From Poecilobothrus nobilitatus (lineage: Eukaryota > Arthropoda > Insecta > Diptera > Dolichopodidae), in assembly GCA_947095535.1 (NCBI GenBank), contig OX352774.1, forward strand, positions 261,427,843 to 261,491,842: 64,000 nt of DNA, in the 5' to 3' direction. Made by a program: the position numbers and the translations under genes. Positions 24,899-39,000 of this stretch are shown one piece after another. The notes beneath the pieces are model-generated. The model was given only the letters and a program-made list of their open reading frames with translations, ran no database searches and was not told the origin of the DNA. The number at the start of each line of letters is the position of its first letter. Position 1 is the stretch's first letter.

Positions 24899-24978
24899 AG
24901 GTGGAAATCTTCCAAAGAACCAATAACAACACCAACTTCTGAAAATATCAGGTTGTTTCTAACTAAACCAACCTCTCT
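24899..24978 (-). repeat. Short SINE-like family D, copy D1 (reverse)
   Basis: On the minus strand it reads AGAGAGGTTGGTTTAGTTAG ... TTGGTTCTTTGGAAGATTTCCACC. This matches the head (GGGAGGTGNTTTAGTT) and tail (TGTCTTTCGATGATTCCCACC) of copy D5 at 59212. It is the most diverged copy. The family definition rests on five diverged copies aligned by eye. Confidence 0.5.
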
Positions 24979-25221
24979 TTTTATGAAATCCCTGTCGCCT
25001 ATTATATAAATTTTAAATCAATCAGATAACTTTTAAGATAAGATTTAGAGATTTACAGAAATGGCCATTTTATTCTTTGAATTATTATCCATATTTTTGA
25101 TCCATATGTTGCAAAGCGTTTTATACTACGGCATTTTATTTTGTTTATTTAACATTTTCGACTTCAAAAGTTTAAGATATGCTTATTCCATAATGTTCTT
25201 TCGATATTCCGATGTTTATTC

Positions 25222-25277
25222 CGACATTCTTTCTTCTATAATGTACCGAATTAAAAATTATAGAAGAAAGAATGTCG
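25222..25277. repeat. Perfect 21-bp inverted repeat with 14-nt loop
   Basis: The left arm 25222-25242 is exactly the reverse complement of the right arm 25257-25277 (arm begins CGACATTCTTTCTTC). The loop is GTACCGAATTAAAA. It lies inside a short open frame (25061-25309) that has no recognisable domain. It could be a small RNA hairpin, a snapback mutation product or a relic of an element end. Confidence 0.85.
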
Positions 25278-25309
25278 CAGTTTTCGGTTCTCGATTTTAT
25301 AATGATTGA

Positions 25310-26939
25310 TTGTGATATTTCGTTCTGTTGCACTACTCTGGTGTCTGTATCTATTTGGAAGTCATCTTATGTCATCCATTAATAAATTAACTAAACAGCC
25401 GTATAAAAGAGAGAAGCCGTCACATATCTTTTAGCATGAATATACTTTTTTTTATGTTATATAACTTCAGTTCCTTCATGTTTAACCTAAAAATATATGC
25501 AACAATCATTAATTTAATGGGAATATAGAGAAATTATTAATATACATATTTGTATTTCTATCTAAGTATGAAGCTGTGTAAATATTAAAGAAAAGTGAAA
25601 TGACGAATTTGACAATAAATCTTTAATTTAAATGATTGAACGGTTTTAAAGATATTTTTCAAAGTAATTAAGTCTAATTATTGGGTCTTAAAGATATGAT
25701 TTTATAAAACATTCACTTCTTTGTTCACTTTTACTAAAAAATCATTATTTTTACATATTATTATTTTTAATAAAGTTTACAATATCAAAATATATCTTAT
25801 AATTTGGTAATATTTTGCTTTGAAGTTCGTTAATTTTTTTTATTGTATGTAGGAGTTTTTTGTGACTGTGTGATTAACATTAAGAATTTCAGTTTTTCTC
25901 TTATCTTTACATATCAAATTTAAAAAAAAAAATTTGGATCATAAATTACATAAAATATAAAAACCATCTAACAGAATCTAATTACATAATTTCTTTAGCA
26001 TAATATGTTTGAACAAGTTAAGGGCGCGTACATATTTATAATGAATGTGTATAAGGATATAAATTTCACATCATTAATTTTCATCTAAATGAAAATGAAG
26101 TCAATTATAATATTATAAGAAAAGTAATGTGGAAATTACCTAAAAACAAAATGTGTAATTTCTATCTTCAAATAAATTTGTAAGAAAAATGTTAAAAAAT
26201 TTTCTTTCTTAGATACAATTTCAAACTAAAGATATTATGAAAAAAGAGGAATAAAATGTTTTTTGTTAATTATAAGAAAAAAAAAAAAAAAAAAAGGATC
26301 ATAACACATGTAAATATTTTCTTTTCAAAACAATTTATAGGATATGAGTTAATGAGCATTGAAAGTTTTATTTTCCATTTATAAAAATAAAAATAAATAA
26401 AAAGTTTGTTTGTTGGCTACAAAATTTAAAGACATAATGACTATTAGACAAATTTGTATTATATGAATGTTTAAAAATAGATGCACAATGTGTCGAGGCA
26501 CTTATCTCCATTTTCAAAAATTTATGAGCTTAACTTGAGCGTTTGATCGGTAGTTAACATTATGACATGCTATGAAGAAACTTAATTTAATTTACTTTCC
26601 AACTGATTGGGCATATATTTACTATACTTTGCAATTAAGTAGACACTTTAGACAGTTTAAGTAAAATTAATTGGTATTAAAAATCAAAGTAGATGTAAAT
26701 ATTGAAAAAAAAATTATGCTTAGGAGTTGTTGTCTGATCTGTTGATGGTATTATATGATTTTCGTATGTAAAATGATCACATCTAAAAGGAACTTTTATT
26801 TTCCTAACTCTTAATTTTGTGGGGGAAAAAACAAAAGTAAAAATAAACTGTATAAACGAACGTGATTTTCTAGTATAAATACTGAGAATATGGGGACATA
26901 CAGCTATATGTCAATGTTTAGAATGGGAATGTATGGTTG
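25310..26939. other. A+T-rich stretch, no supported gene
   Basis: Contains an A run of about 20 bases near 26277-26296. Nothing coding or recurrent is recognised. Confidence 0.5.
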
Positions 26940-27043
26940 TAAAAAGAAGTTTTTTTTTCTAAGGGATTTGGGATTTTCCAAAAAAAAAAATCAAGCTACT
27001 CTCTTGGTAGTATCAGATTCTTATTCACTAAACCCACTTCCCC
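26940..27043 (-). repeat. Short SINE-like family D, copy D2 (reverse)
   Basis: The + strand string TCTCTTGGTAGTATCAGATTC ends near the start of the element, and CTAAACCCACTTCCCC marks its head in reverse. It is very close to copy D3 over about 45 bases, with the more variable tail in the A/T-rich part at 26940-26990. Confidence 0.6.
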
Positions 27044-27426
27044 CTCCTTCACTCACCTTTTTTTAATGGATTGAAATTCCTAACTGTTAAAATAGTATTT
27101 TGGATAAAAGTAGAGAAATAGGAGTTTATATTTGGCATTAAAGTTTTTTTTTTGAAAATATTCCAAGAAAACTTTGTTTTCGACACAAAACAAGGAGATA
27201 GAATTTCTTTTAGCCTTAGTTAAAGTTAATTTAAGTATCTTTTATACCGTTATGTAGAAACTTTATATGCATAATTTGAACATTGTAGTTTTTTATTTTT
27301 ATTTTATATTAAGAAGTGGTTAGTTTTTCGGAAAGGAATCAAAAGGAATGTCGAAATTGTGCAATTGATTGAACGATTAAAATATTTACAACAATTCATT
27401 CTTTTTCATTAAATTTTATTTCACTG

Positions 27427-27446
27427 TATATATATATATATATATA
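27427..27446. repeat. (TA)n microsatellite
   Basis: Ten uninterrupted TA units. Confidence 0.9.
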
Positions 27447-27634
27447 CAAAAATACATTTTTATATAAATTATTAAAACAAAATAACAACAGAAGAAAAAA
27501 AAAACTGTTTTTTTTTTTTTTTGTACATATGTAGAAAGCAATTTACTATGTTTTAAGTTATCAAGAAAAGATGAACTCAATGGAAAACATTTTATTTTAT
27601 ATTTTATTTTTATTTATTTCTTTTGTATTTTCAG

Positions 27635-27735
27635 TTCGGTTCGTTTAATGTTAAATGTTAAAGATAACCATCGCGGAGCCTTTGGAGTCTTTCAGCTTCC
27701 AGACAACAAATTATCAAACGACCTAAAAGAGTTTT
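27635..27735 (+). other. G+C-richer island behind a good splice-acceptor-like tract; possible exon
   Basis: TTTATTTCTTTTGTATTTTCAG at 27613-27634 is a strong polypyrimidine-AG acceptor. The following 100 bases are far less A+T rich than anything around them. One frame reads NHRGAFGVFQLPDN and stays open from 27636 into a poly-T tract. The minus strand also has an open frame (27658-27864) ending LEAERLQRLRDGYL, so strand is not settled. No domain is recognised and no matching donor is obvious. It might be an exon of a gene whose remaining parts lie outside, or a UTR exon. Confidence 0.3.
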
Positions 27736-28734
27736 TTTTTTTTTGGTTTTGTTGTTCATTGTTGCTGTTGTTGATGCTGTTGTTTTGGTTATTTTTATTA
27801 TATTGATATGTTCAAGTATACAAAAATTTTTATATTTTGATGAAAAAGTACAAAAGGCAAACAAAAAAGAAAAAGTCAGAGAGAAAAAAATGAAACAAAA
27901 AATAACTTATGTAGTTTTGTTGTTATAATTTTTTGATTTTTTTTTTACATTTTCATATGAAAATTTTTACAAATTTTCTTGGAGACTTTACATAACTTAT
28001 TATCGTATTTTTGTTTTTTTTTTTGTTATTTTTCTGTTGATCTTTGAACTCTTAAATAAAAAAAAAACACTCTTTTATTTATAATAGGTATATTATGTAT
28101 AGATACATATAATTGTACACAACAAGAGATTTTCAAAATAAAAGTATTATAAATGTATTTTCATTTTAGATTGTTTTCTTTGGTTTAATGGGCCGAATAT
28201 CCTGAACGCTTGAAATAACATAATGCGCTTGTTTTGCAGGTATTTTTATAGTTTTTTTTTTTTTTTAAATTATAATTTTCTTTTGTTGTTTCAACGTATA
28301 TATGTTGTTATTTGTTTTTTTTTTTCATTTCAAGGTATTCAAATGAAAACTATAAATAATTAATATACATAGAAATAACATATATATGCACATATAGATT
28401 GTGTTTTTTTTTTCTGAGTCATCTTAGATCACATTCGAAGAATATTTTTCTTTTTTATTATTTTTATCTTTTATCGTTTTGCCAAAAAAGCAAAACTAAA
28501 AGTTTTTATTATGTTTTTAATGATTTGAAAAATGTTCTTGCTTATTGGATTATCTCTTCTACTTAAGCTTGCTCTTGAATAGAAAATAATAAGGAAAAAG
28601 GTGTCCTGGAAGTAGGCGTATATTCTTGAAACAACATTTTTGTTAAGATCTTTTATCAACAAAATTCAGATAACATACGGGTATAATTGATAATTTTTGA
28701 CAGCATTTATAGGGTAAGGAGAAGAAGAGCATTT

Positions 28735-28839
28735 TTTTTCCTAAAGCAGATGGGAAATTTGCTAAAGATATAGACATAGATAAAGACAAAAATTCTCTCT
28801 TGGTAGTGTCAGATTCTTACTAACTAAATCCACCTCCCC
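28735..28839 (-). repeat. Short SINE-like family D, copy D3 (reverse)
   Basis: CTCTCTTGGTAGTGTCAGAT and CTAAATCCACCTCCCC on the + strand match copy D2. Further along (28741-28790) the reverse complement aligns with the CTTTCGATGATTCCC tail of D5. The head on the minus strand, GGGAGGTGGATTTAGTTAGT, resembles a Pol III A box region. Confidence 0.62.
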
Positions 28840-31800
28840 AATATAATGAGATGAAACCCTTACTCGCTAACGCAGAATATTTGCTAGAGAGTAGGGATAC
28901 GAAAAGATTAGACAATAGGATGGACAAACATTTAATTGAGAGTGGGACTGCAAGGAATCACTACAAGGACTGCCTATTATTATTACTGTTTTACTAACAG
29001 TGACCATAGTCGTTACAATAGTTACAACATGTTACAACAGTAGTGCATAACATCTTCTTATACATGAGGTAATTGTTGAAGCCATTCATCATTAAACCAT
29101 CGTTTTATTTATTTATTTTGTGCAATTATATTTGTAGACTTCGTGAGACCCAAAGCTCTTAAATGTTTACTTTAATTCTTGAAAAACTAATTAAAAGGTT
29201 TGTTTTTAAATGAAAGCAGCGATGAATTCTAAAAGAAGGTGTTTCAATAATTTAGCCAGATAGAGTTTAGTTATTTTCTACAATATTTAGAAAGATTGGA
29301 TAAACAGATTAAAATTTTTGTATTTTATTTTTTCACAGTTCTATATAAAAATTATAGAGATTTACTTAAAATTGATTTTATTTGGAAGCTTGATACTTAT
29401 AGACATATTTATAACCTAAAAACGATTGACTTATATGTAAAGAGTTTTTTGAAAATGTGTAATTAAATTTTCTTTTTATTTTGGATTTTCAGCAAATTAT
29501 AGTGTTTTTTTTTTAACAAATAAGAAAAATATTTAATTAAAAAAATACTAGAAAATCCCCTGTGCAATTGCACAATTTCTATAGATTCAGAAATATTTAC
29601 GGTATCATACTGACTCCCTTAATAAAATACCTAAAAATTTCATTTTTACATCAGCACTATTAAAAAAACTTTGGAATCACTTACTTACTTAATGTAATAG
29701 AAAAAAAACATAAAACAAATCTAAACACATAAAATTAAAAATGTTAGGTAGCAGTTTATTAATTTTTTCTCGCCGTTTTTCCGTGGCGGTAATTTTTAAC
29801 AGTTTTTTAATCATTGAGAAAAAATGGTCCAAGCTAAAAGCACATTCAGGGTAAAAGTTCGTGCCGATATCTCAAAAATTGTTTGAAACACATGTATAAA
29901 GTGCACAATAAAAACCGGCGAAAAACCAACCAACACCAACCACTACGACATTTTTTTTTTTGTTACATTTAAAACACTCCCAATAATCGAAATAATTTTA
30001 ATATTTGTTACTCTCTATTTTTGTTTAGTTTTAAAAAAAAAATTTTTATTTAGATGAAAAACAGTTGTTTTCGCCGCGAAATTACTTCAATTACCAAAAC
30101 TACTTTCAAGTCTTTTGCGTTTATTTTTTTTTTGCTTGAAAAAAATTTGCTGAATTTATTTTATTTAAATGTACTTTGGAAGAGGTCTTTGGTATATTTA
30201 ATAAAAGATTCATGTCTTTGATCATGTAATTTCATAAATTTTCGGGGTCTTTTTTTTGTGACGGTCGTTTTCGACAGCTTTTTAATTTAATGGTCTAATA
30301 ATAAATTAGTAGAAAATTATGATTCTATTGTGAGAAAAGGCTTCTAAAATGATATTTTCTATGTTATTTTTTCTTTTTTTTTTAAGAAAAATATCCATTT
30401 CTATAATATTATATAGTAAGTTTCTGATTTCTGTTATGAAATATAATTAGCTAAGTCTGCCGAATTTTATATTAATAAAAAAAATTCGAATATTTTATGT
30501 TATATCAAAAATTCAGCTTAAAAAATCAAAATTCTAACCTAAATAAACAAAACTACTATAAAGTCTGTTGCGAAGCTTTTATCAGCTTTTATAATAGTGA
30601 AAACAAAATCAAGAATTATATCGGCCTATTATTTTTTTCTTATAAATATAAGGCTTACTATAAACTTTGCTCTTTTCACTTTCAGGTCTTTTAATTTTAT
30701 TAAGAGTACCTATTTTTATTTTTATTTTTTTCAAAACAAAGAGTCATTTGAAACCTGCCAACAGAAGAATAATAATTTATTTTTAATTTACCGCTGCGAC
30801 CAGTTCATAATGGATATGGCGGTCAAGTTTAAAAATTAAAAATTTGCTTTAAATTTTGTGTCGAAAGTACTTTTTAAAAAGTAAACATTTGTGTCTCTGA
30901 TAAGACTTTTAGTCGAAGATTTGTGTCTCTGATAATAAAATTTTTAATTATTAAATAAATATACAGAAATATCATCATTGCCAGTTTAGTTTACATTCAG
31001 TATGAGTGTTTTATTATAGATATAAAATATTTTTTTTTACATGTTTGCAAGGTCTCGCCAACATCTTGTGTATTATATTATAGATATATAAATTTTCAAA
31101 ATAATTAATCGTTTTTTTGACGAAAACACTTTTTAATAATTTTTATATCTTAAATTAAATTATTAGTATTATTAAGTACAGACTGTTTCAAAAATATATT
31201 TAATTTTCATTAATTTCGAAACTTATAATAATATCTATATTAAACAATTTTCTTTTATTTTTATGTTTTCGAAATTCATAGAATCAAAATTTATGTGTTC
31301 CATTTACTTTATGACTATATTATCTGAAAATTGATAATGGCTTTCTTAAGTCTACTATTTCACTTTATACTATACTTAACGTGTATGATATGCAACTGTT
31401 AATATTTTGGCAAATTTTAAAAAGATTACTAACTCTAAGATCAAATAAATGCAATGAATAAAATAGAATATTTTAAACGAATTTCATTAAAAATATTTAA
31501 AGTGTCCCGCATTTTTAAAACACCATGTTACATTTAAAGCATAATGTAAAATATATAAATAGCATTCATTTACAATCTAATTATAACTTTTTAAAAATTA
31601 TTTTCAATTAAAAATATTGTTTTTTTGTTTTGCTTTTTTTTTAAATTTAATTAAAAATTAATAAATTTTATAGAAAGCATAATATTTAACTATAGCCTTT
31701 TTTTTCATCCTTTACAGTTTACAGGTTACAATATGAAATCTATATACGTGAATATGTTATACAGTTCCGTTCCGGTTTGTTTTATTTTGTTTTAATGTCC

Positions 31801-32283
31801 ACTCAATTGCAAAAATTCACGAATAATTGTATAAAATAAAAAAAAAACAAAAATAAAAATAATGAAAACACAAATTATCCCTTGAACAATTATCCAAATG
31901 AGCAAAAATCTGTATTATGATTATCCATTACCACATTTATTTTATTTTAAAAAATTACGTATGGTTTTTTTTTTTCAGAAGGCAAAAACGTTGTTATTAA
32001 TTAAAAGAAAATTAAACAGAAAAGAAAAAAAAAAATAAACAAAATTTTAAATGTTTCATTTATGGTTAATTATTTCCTTTATGTTGTGCAATAAATTGGC
32101 TCATTTAAAATGTATTTAACGGTATACAAAAATAAAATAAATTTATTTAAACTGTTTAAAATTAAAATACGGTGTAATTAATGCTTTAATTATATACAGA
32201 ATATCACGCAAAAGCAGAACTGTTAAAAAATAAAATTCAAGGATTCTGACAATATTGGATTACAAAATTTAAAATTTTTAGAA
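28840..32283. other. A+T-rich stretch with a weak direct repeat, no supported gene
   Basis: Segments at about 29770-29815 (TTTTTCCGTGGCGGTAAT..) and 30249-30295 (TTTTTTGTGACGGTCGTTTT..) are imperfect direct repeats, both running into CAGNTTTTTAAT. Between them AAAACCGGCGAAAAACC (about 29913) is a partial inverse of CTCGCCGTTTTTCC. They may be relics of an element. No coding motif was found. Confidence 0.4.
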
Positions 32284-33058
32284 CAATTTTCAAAAAAAAA
32301 AAAAAATATGAAAAATTGGATGTTAGTTTCATCTGTCCATCCATACTCAGTCCACCCGTCCGTCTGTTTATAAAATTTTTACACCGTTTTAAATAGAACA
32401 ATGAAATTTCAACAGTGTATTCTCTTTAAAAAATTAATGTTGTAGAATAACTATTTTATGTAGCACCATCCATTACGTAGCTATAGCCCCTCAAAATCTA
32501 AATAAGCACTATTTTCAAATATGTATGCCTAAGGTTCTATTCAATATTTTTTTCAATTTAAAGCTTGTAAATGACTGCAATTTTTGTTTAGTTTTAAAAA
32601 TCAATATCAAAATTATACAATTTTTTCAATTTAATTTTAAAATTTACCGTTATGTGAAAGCAAATTGTTGGTAAATTTTGCTTACTTCACATCTTCACAA
32701 CATCTTTAGGTTGAATTTTGCAATGTTGAAAGAAAAAAGAACATTCAGAATCATCATAAGTTACCGCAAAAAAATTTTTTTTGTATCTCCCTATGTTTAA
32801 GAGTTCTTTCATTTTAAAAATTGAAATTTTACTGTTTCTAGTTACCTGTAACTTGGGTATCTGTACATTTTTTTTTCCAAAATAAAACATAAATCATCCA
32901 ATTTTACATGTGTTAATGGTTTTCAATTTTCATATATATATAAAACTCTAAGAAAAACTACAAATTTTGATACAAGCCACAGTATTTTAAACTGTTTGTA
33001 TGATCTTTCGAAAAATGTGTGCTTGCTTAAAAACCATTGGTTTTCATTCTGCTTTGTT
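32284..33058 (-). mobile_element. Repeat family B, copy B2 (reverse orientation)
   Basis: The reverse complement runs from GCAGAATGAAAACCAATGG (33058 side) through ACACATTTTTCG and CACATAACGGTAAATTTT to a GTAGCTNCGTAATGG block and TAAACAGACGGACGGG, ending near 32284. Block order is the same as in copy B1. It is clearly older than B3 relative to B1, with diverged termini. It carries no protein-coding frame. Confidence 0.7.
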
Positions 33059-36000
33059 TATCTTCTTTACTGTTATTTTTATTAGCCTTAATATATTATA
33101 GTATGTTACAATATTTAGATTAATAAGCCTGTTTGCAACACAGGTAATCAATGTAGCTAGGCAACGATAAGCAAGTCTTGTAGATACTAAATATCATTTG
33201 AAATTTTTCTTACAATTTTTCTGTAATATTTAGTATAGCTTTACCTTGAAACTACAGATTTTTGTAACATTTTGTAGCAGAATTCATCAAAAATGTTTGC
33301 AACCTGTAGGTGGTTTGTAAAATTTATTATTATGCCATGAGCTAAACTACTCGGGCTTTGGGACATACATATGTATTTTATTTCTGTTAGAAATTTTGAA
33401 GGTGGGGACAGTCGGCAGAGATCAATGAAGCGGAAATGAAAATGTGTTAAACCATTAATAAACAATCATTTTGAGTGATATTTGTATAAATTGTCTACAA
33501 TACAATATTTATATCAATTCAAGTAGGTAATATTTTTTTTAGGTAATCGACATCTTAATGATTATCACTTTCAAGCTTTTGTAATAAAAAACAATTTACA
33601 AAAATTATTATAAATTAAATTGATAAGAAATTATGGTGACGTGCCTTAAAACTGAACTTTCTAAACGTATATCTAAGTACAATTGAATAAACTAATAGAA
33701 GACTGTAAAACTATATAATAAGTTTATTATAACTAATGACTTTTATTAGTTTATTGTTGAATTTTAATAAAATGTGTACATAATATAAATAAGTATAAGT
33801 ATGTATATAAAAAAAATATACTATTTTTTTCAAATTAATGTATTGCAAAAAATTAACCTCACACCTTGTTATAATCCTTTGTTTAATTCTTAAAAAATGA
33901 ATTTTTATCAACACACATTTAGTAAAACGAAGAAAAAAAAACGTAAGATGTGAGAACGTAATGATATGTGGCCCAACCTATGAATATATAAAAAAAAAAT
34001 GTTCGTTATTAAAAATCCTTAATACTGTGACATCATTAAAAGTTACTTGTATCTAAATAAAAAAGCAAATTAAAGAAGCGATCAGAGTATGACTAAAATC
34101 TTTCACGAAATATTAACACAGTTTTTGGAAAAAATTTTGTGTCTTTATAGGTATAATTAATATTTTGATTGTTTTAACTGTCCGTTGACCTTAACATTCC
34201 CTTATTCGAACAATACTTTAATACTAAAACTTTCGTACACTATTATTTGGGCAAAAGGACCAATTAATGGTGTTTAGGAGTTTATAGTTAAATATAATCA
34301 TAAAGGATTTATATTCGTTGCACTACTCAATGGTACTTATCGACCACTAAGAGAATAAAACTATTAGTACTTCCACATAAAATCAGTTAGGCTGTAGGGC
34401 ATCGTTTCTCTTAAGATATTCACAGTCAATATTATTGAACATATAAATCGCTTTTGTGAAATATATCATTATTATTTTTAAATAAATCATTATTTTAAAG
34501 TATTCCTCCTCTCAAGATCCTTGCGTTTTATCTGCAATAAACAGGAAGTGTGCAAAAGACATGCAGTTCATTTATGTAACTTCTTGTATTAACTGCTTAT
34601 CTGACATTATGTAACTTTTTTCTTTAGGTCTACTTCTTTGTTTTTCACCATATCAGCTTTGATTTTTTGTCCGGTGAGAACTTCTAAGTTCCCGATATTT
34701 GAAATTGCTTAAAGTATGTTTGAAAACTTTTTTACAAAACTGTATTTAACTATTACTTGATAATTTTTATTAATTTAATTTCGCGTGACATTTTTGTATT
34801 AAAAAGAATTTTTTCTTTTATTTTGTTTTTTTATATTAAAAAAAATTTATATGAGAAAAGAATAAAAAAAAAAATAGAGAGAAGATGGCTTACATGCTTC
34901 ATTTCATTACAACGTATTATAAAAAATGTAAAAATTTTGTTTTTTACAATTCATTGTCATTTCAATATGACAAACTTACACATTTGAATAGACTAATACA
35001 TTATACATATGTATAATCTATACTGATATTATATTATATATATATATGTATACGTATATTAACAAATACATATATGTATATATAGTAATTTCATTTTTTT
35101 ATCATCTAAGAATTTAATAAATGTTTTCTAGATAAATAAATGATATTTGACATTAATAATAACTTATGTTTTGTATGTCATTCGTTTTAAACCGAACCTA
35201 AAAATTCATAATCAGTATTAAAAATATTAAAATTAATAACGAAAAAAATATATTGTCAAGGTAAAATGAAAATTAAAAAGAAAATAAAAAAAAAATCGTT
35301 ATTAACTGTGTTTAAAGGATAACAAATCGAATAAAGCAAGTAATTATTGAATGTAACATTTTAATTCTAGGGTCTAGTTATGCTACAGCACACAATAAGC
35401 AGGACGCATGAAATACATTAAAATATTTTGATCGACAACTGAAAAGTTTATATTACGTAAATGATATCCATTTACTTTTGTACGGGTTAAACAATATCTA
35501 TATTAAATTTAAATACATAAAGAAAGTTGTTGCAAAATTAAAAATAAAATAAAAATAAAATAAATTATCCACGTCACAATTAATCTTGGACGCCATTAAC
35601 GTCACTAAATCTTTTACAAGATTACATAGTTGGAGAATAGTCCACAGTCCAAATGTAGAATAAAATTAGTAGAGTTGTAATTGCAAACACTTTGTAAAGA
35701 TAAATACTAATTGTTCTATAGAAATGAAATAAATATTTTCTCCAATCAAAATTTTCCAAAAAGAAAAAAAACTGTATGACGGATTGCCATCACTACATTG
35801 TATTCGGTAATGGAATCATATATACCGCAGCATGTTCTCCCTGAAGTTTTAAATTCATACCTTAACGGTTTGGTAAAGTTAAAGAAGATTAAGAAGAAAA
35901 TCTTTCTTCAAAAGATCGCTCAAAATTTGACCCCTATAATCCTAAAATGGAGCATAAAATATGAAAAACTAAAGCGGAACATAAAGAATCTTATAAAAAT

Positions 36001-39000
36001 TACAATTGTAGTGGATCTTCCTGATTAGAAATAAAAACCATAATGATAAATTCAATAAGATCGGGATTTCTTGTGAAAGCCTTATGATCCCTATCTCAAG
36101 AAATACATGGTATCATAAACGTTTTGTATTTGTCAAATAAGTTCAGTTTTTCAATTATAATTAAAAGCTAAGGAAGGCAACAAAAAAAAAAAAAAAACAA
36201 AAAAAAAAATATGACAATAATAATATATGATTGATAAAAAGTGTACCATCCAAAAATTCCAAATCATTAACAAAAAAAAAAAAAAAAAAAATTCTTGACA
36301 AAACAAAATTGCAAAACCTAAATTACACGCTTTTATTACATTAAATTTCCATCATATTATCGCATTAGAGAAAAAATAACATAAGAAAAGCTCCCACCCA
36401 CCAAAAATAAATAAAAAATAAAAAATCAAAAACAAAAAAAAAAAAAACAAATACATTCGTTTGATATTACCATAAATTCTTATTCATTTTTTTCATTTAT
36501 TTACTTATGCCTAATAATTTTCATTTTTTTTTTTTACTATGTTTTTGTTCCTTCCTTCCGTCACATTATTACATATACTCATACTAACATATTATATGAT
36601 GACATATCCTGAACTTGAATTAGCGCAATTCTTTATGCTCTGTCATTTTCAAAAACAAAAAAGAAAAAAAGAAAATAAGAAAAATAAAAAGAAAATCTCG
36701 TAAGTATTTAGCAAAATCATTCTTATATTCATTAAAACTTTAAGTTTTGATATTTGGTGAAGTGAATTTAATTTTTATTTTTTTCTTTTTTTTTTTTTAA
36801 TATGAGTTAAAGGTACGCAGCCCCTTCAATTTTTTTTGTAATTTTAATGTTGTTATAAGGTTAGGTATAAGGTTTTAAATATAAAACCAGATAAAACGCT
36901 CTAAGAAAGGTATATGGCAATAATTCAGGAAATCAATCAAGAAAACTTATAAAAAAGTAAAGTGGAATTATTTTAGAGTCCTTTAATTTTATTTAATTTT
37001 CTATTTTTTTTTTTAATGTTTGGTTTTATAATATTTTAAAATTCTTTTCTTTTATAAAAAAATTTAAGTGATGTTAAAGTTAATTAAATTAAGAAATTTA
37101 TTTTGTACTTTTCAATTTTTAAAAATTTGATTTAAATTTTTATTCTTTAGTTAATTACTAAGGTACTCATACTCATTACTCATTAATAAAATATTAGTAC
37201 TCATTAATAAAATATTAGATACAATTTAGACTCAATAATTAATATAAATTATGTGCATCTTCTTGGTCTTTTCAAAATATTCCATAGTCATTATTTGATA
37301 ATAGTAATGTATCTTTAATTTATTAGTGGTTGCCGAACCACATAACGAAATCAGTTTTAGTTGGATATTCTCATTTTTTTTCTCATATGTAGCCTCATAT
37401 ATATATTATGTACCTAGTTCATTGCAATTTTTAATTATCGACTCTTTGAATTAATTAAAAAGTATCATGTGTCTGTTAGGACAAAAGTGTCATCTTTCTG
37501 TAAAGTAAATTTAAAAGATTTTCAAATAAATTGAAATAAAACACCGTTTCTTGACTTTACAATGACTCATCAATTACTTAAAAAGTTTCTTAATAACTTA
37601 ATATGTATTTTAGATTTATGGTGGATCACAAATCATATACATTTTTATCCAAAGATCATTAAATCATTCGAAGGCAGTTGAGTTTTTTGACTAACAATTT
37701 AACAAAGTCTAAATTCTATAGAAATTTCCATATGCTATTAATAATACTTTATACGTCTATGTAAAACTCTAAAAATGTCTTGTTTAAAAAAATGATTTTA
37801 AAAATTTTTTATGAAAGTACATAATAACTTTGTCCCTATATGAATCTTTTCGATTGGTTCTACATCAGCGGAAAAAACTATAGTTTACAACTATATTAGA
37901 TTGAAAACAGAAGTTTTAAAATTCATATTTAATCCGAGAGATATAAAAAATTTAAAATCAGTTAATAAAGTATGAAATAAAAAAAAATAAAAGAAAAGCT
38001 TTTAAACAGGTTCTTAGCTACCAAAAAAAAAAAAAAAAAATCTTTAAGGTCCTTTCAAGTATAATTTTATTATCTGCATTATGAAATAACTTATAGTTAA
38101 TTTTTAAGTATTTTTCTAAGTAATTTTATGAAAGCTTTTTTCTTACATTTCATTGACATCCTTTTAGTATTTTCTTTACTGTTTTAATGCATATTATGAC
38201 ATTCAATGTCATTAGAATTTAATAACATATTAAAGGCTAATTTTTTTAGTTTGTACAAGAAAATGCTTTCCAATCAAGGCATTTTTTCTTTTCTTTTCTT
38301 AAAATTATCTTAACATAAAAATACGCTTAAAAAAAAAAAAGAGAAGTCTAAATGGCATATAACTAGAGTTGAGTTAAGTTAAAAACTTAAAAGCAAAAAA
38401 AGAAAAAAAAAATGTTTTTGGCTTTTAAATCTTTTAAAAGCAGAAATATTAGACTATTTTGCTTTTTGTTTTAATATTTTTATATTTGAAAATCTAAACA
38501 TGACACGTCCCTTAATATAAAAAAAAACGATATTTAGAACTCGTGCTGTCATGTTTCAACAAAAGCAACACAATAATAACAAAATAATAAAAAACGAAAA
38601 AAAAAAAAAAGAAAACAGAAAAACGTTTTTATTAAAAGTTTAAGAAACTTTCAAAACTAAAATTTTTCTTATATTTTTTTTTTCCCTAAATTTTCTAGAA
38701 AATACTCAGAAAACGGAAGTTAATACAATATTTAAAAAAACTATACCACTTTATACTAACACATTTATAATAAAAAAAAATTTTAGAGGAAAAATAAAAA
38801 CAAAAAAAAAAAGAAAAAAGAACAAAAAAAAAAAAAAACCCAAACTTTTTAAGTTTTCATTAAATTATCTGATCCTTTTCTATTTTTGACACGCCCTAAA
38901 CTTTGTATGTGTTATAATTTTAACGTTTTGTTTAATATGTTCTTAATTCTAAAGTTTTCAAAAATGTCGTACAAACTCTGAAATGCAGTCTTTTTCTGAT

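Noticed and set aside
25061..25309. 82-residue plus-strand open frame
   Set aside because: Rich in Phe, Ile and Tyr with no domain, and its C-terminal part is the palindrome at 25222-25277.
27658..27864. 68-residue minus-strand frame with Asn/Thr-rich CAA repeats
   Set aside because: The middle is low-complexity (CAA/CAG-type) and poly-Lys from a poly-A tract; only the last 20 residues look non-random and these coincide with the island reported separately.
35798..36028. Lys-rich 76-residue frame resembling the linker between LINE endonuclease and RT
   Set aside because: Only lysine periodicity supports it; no RT or endonuclease motif lies on either side.
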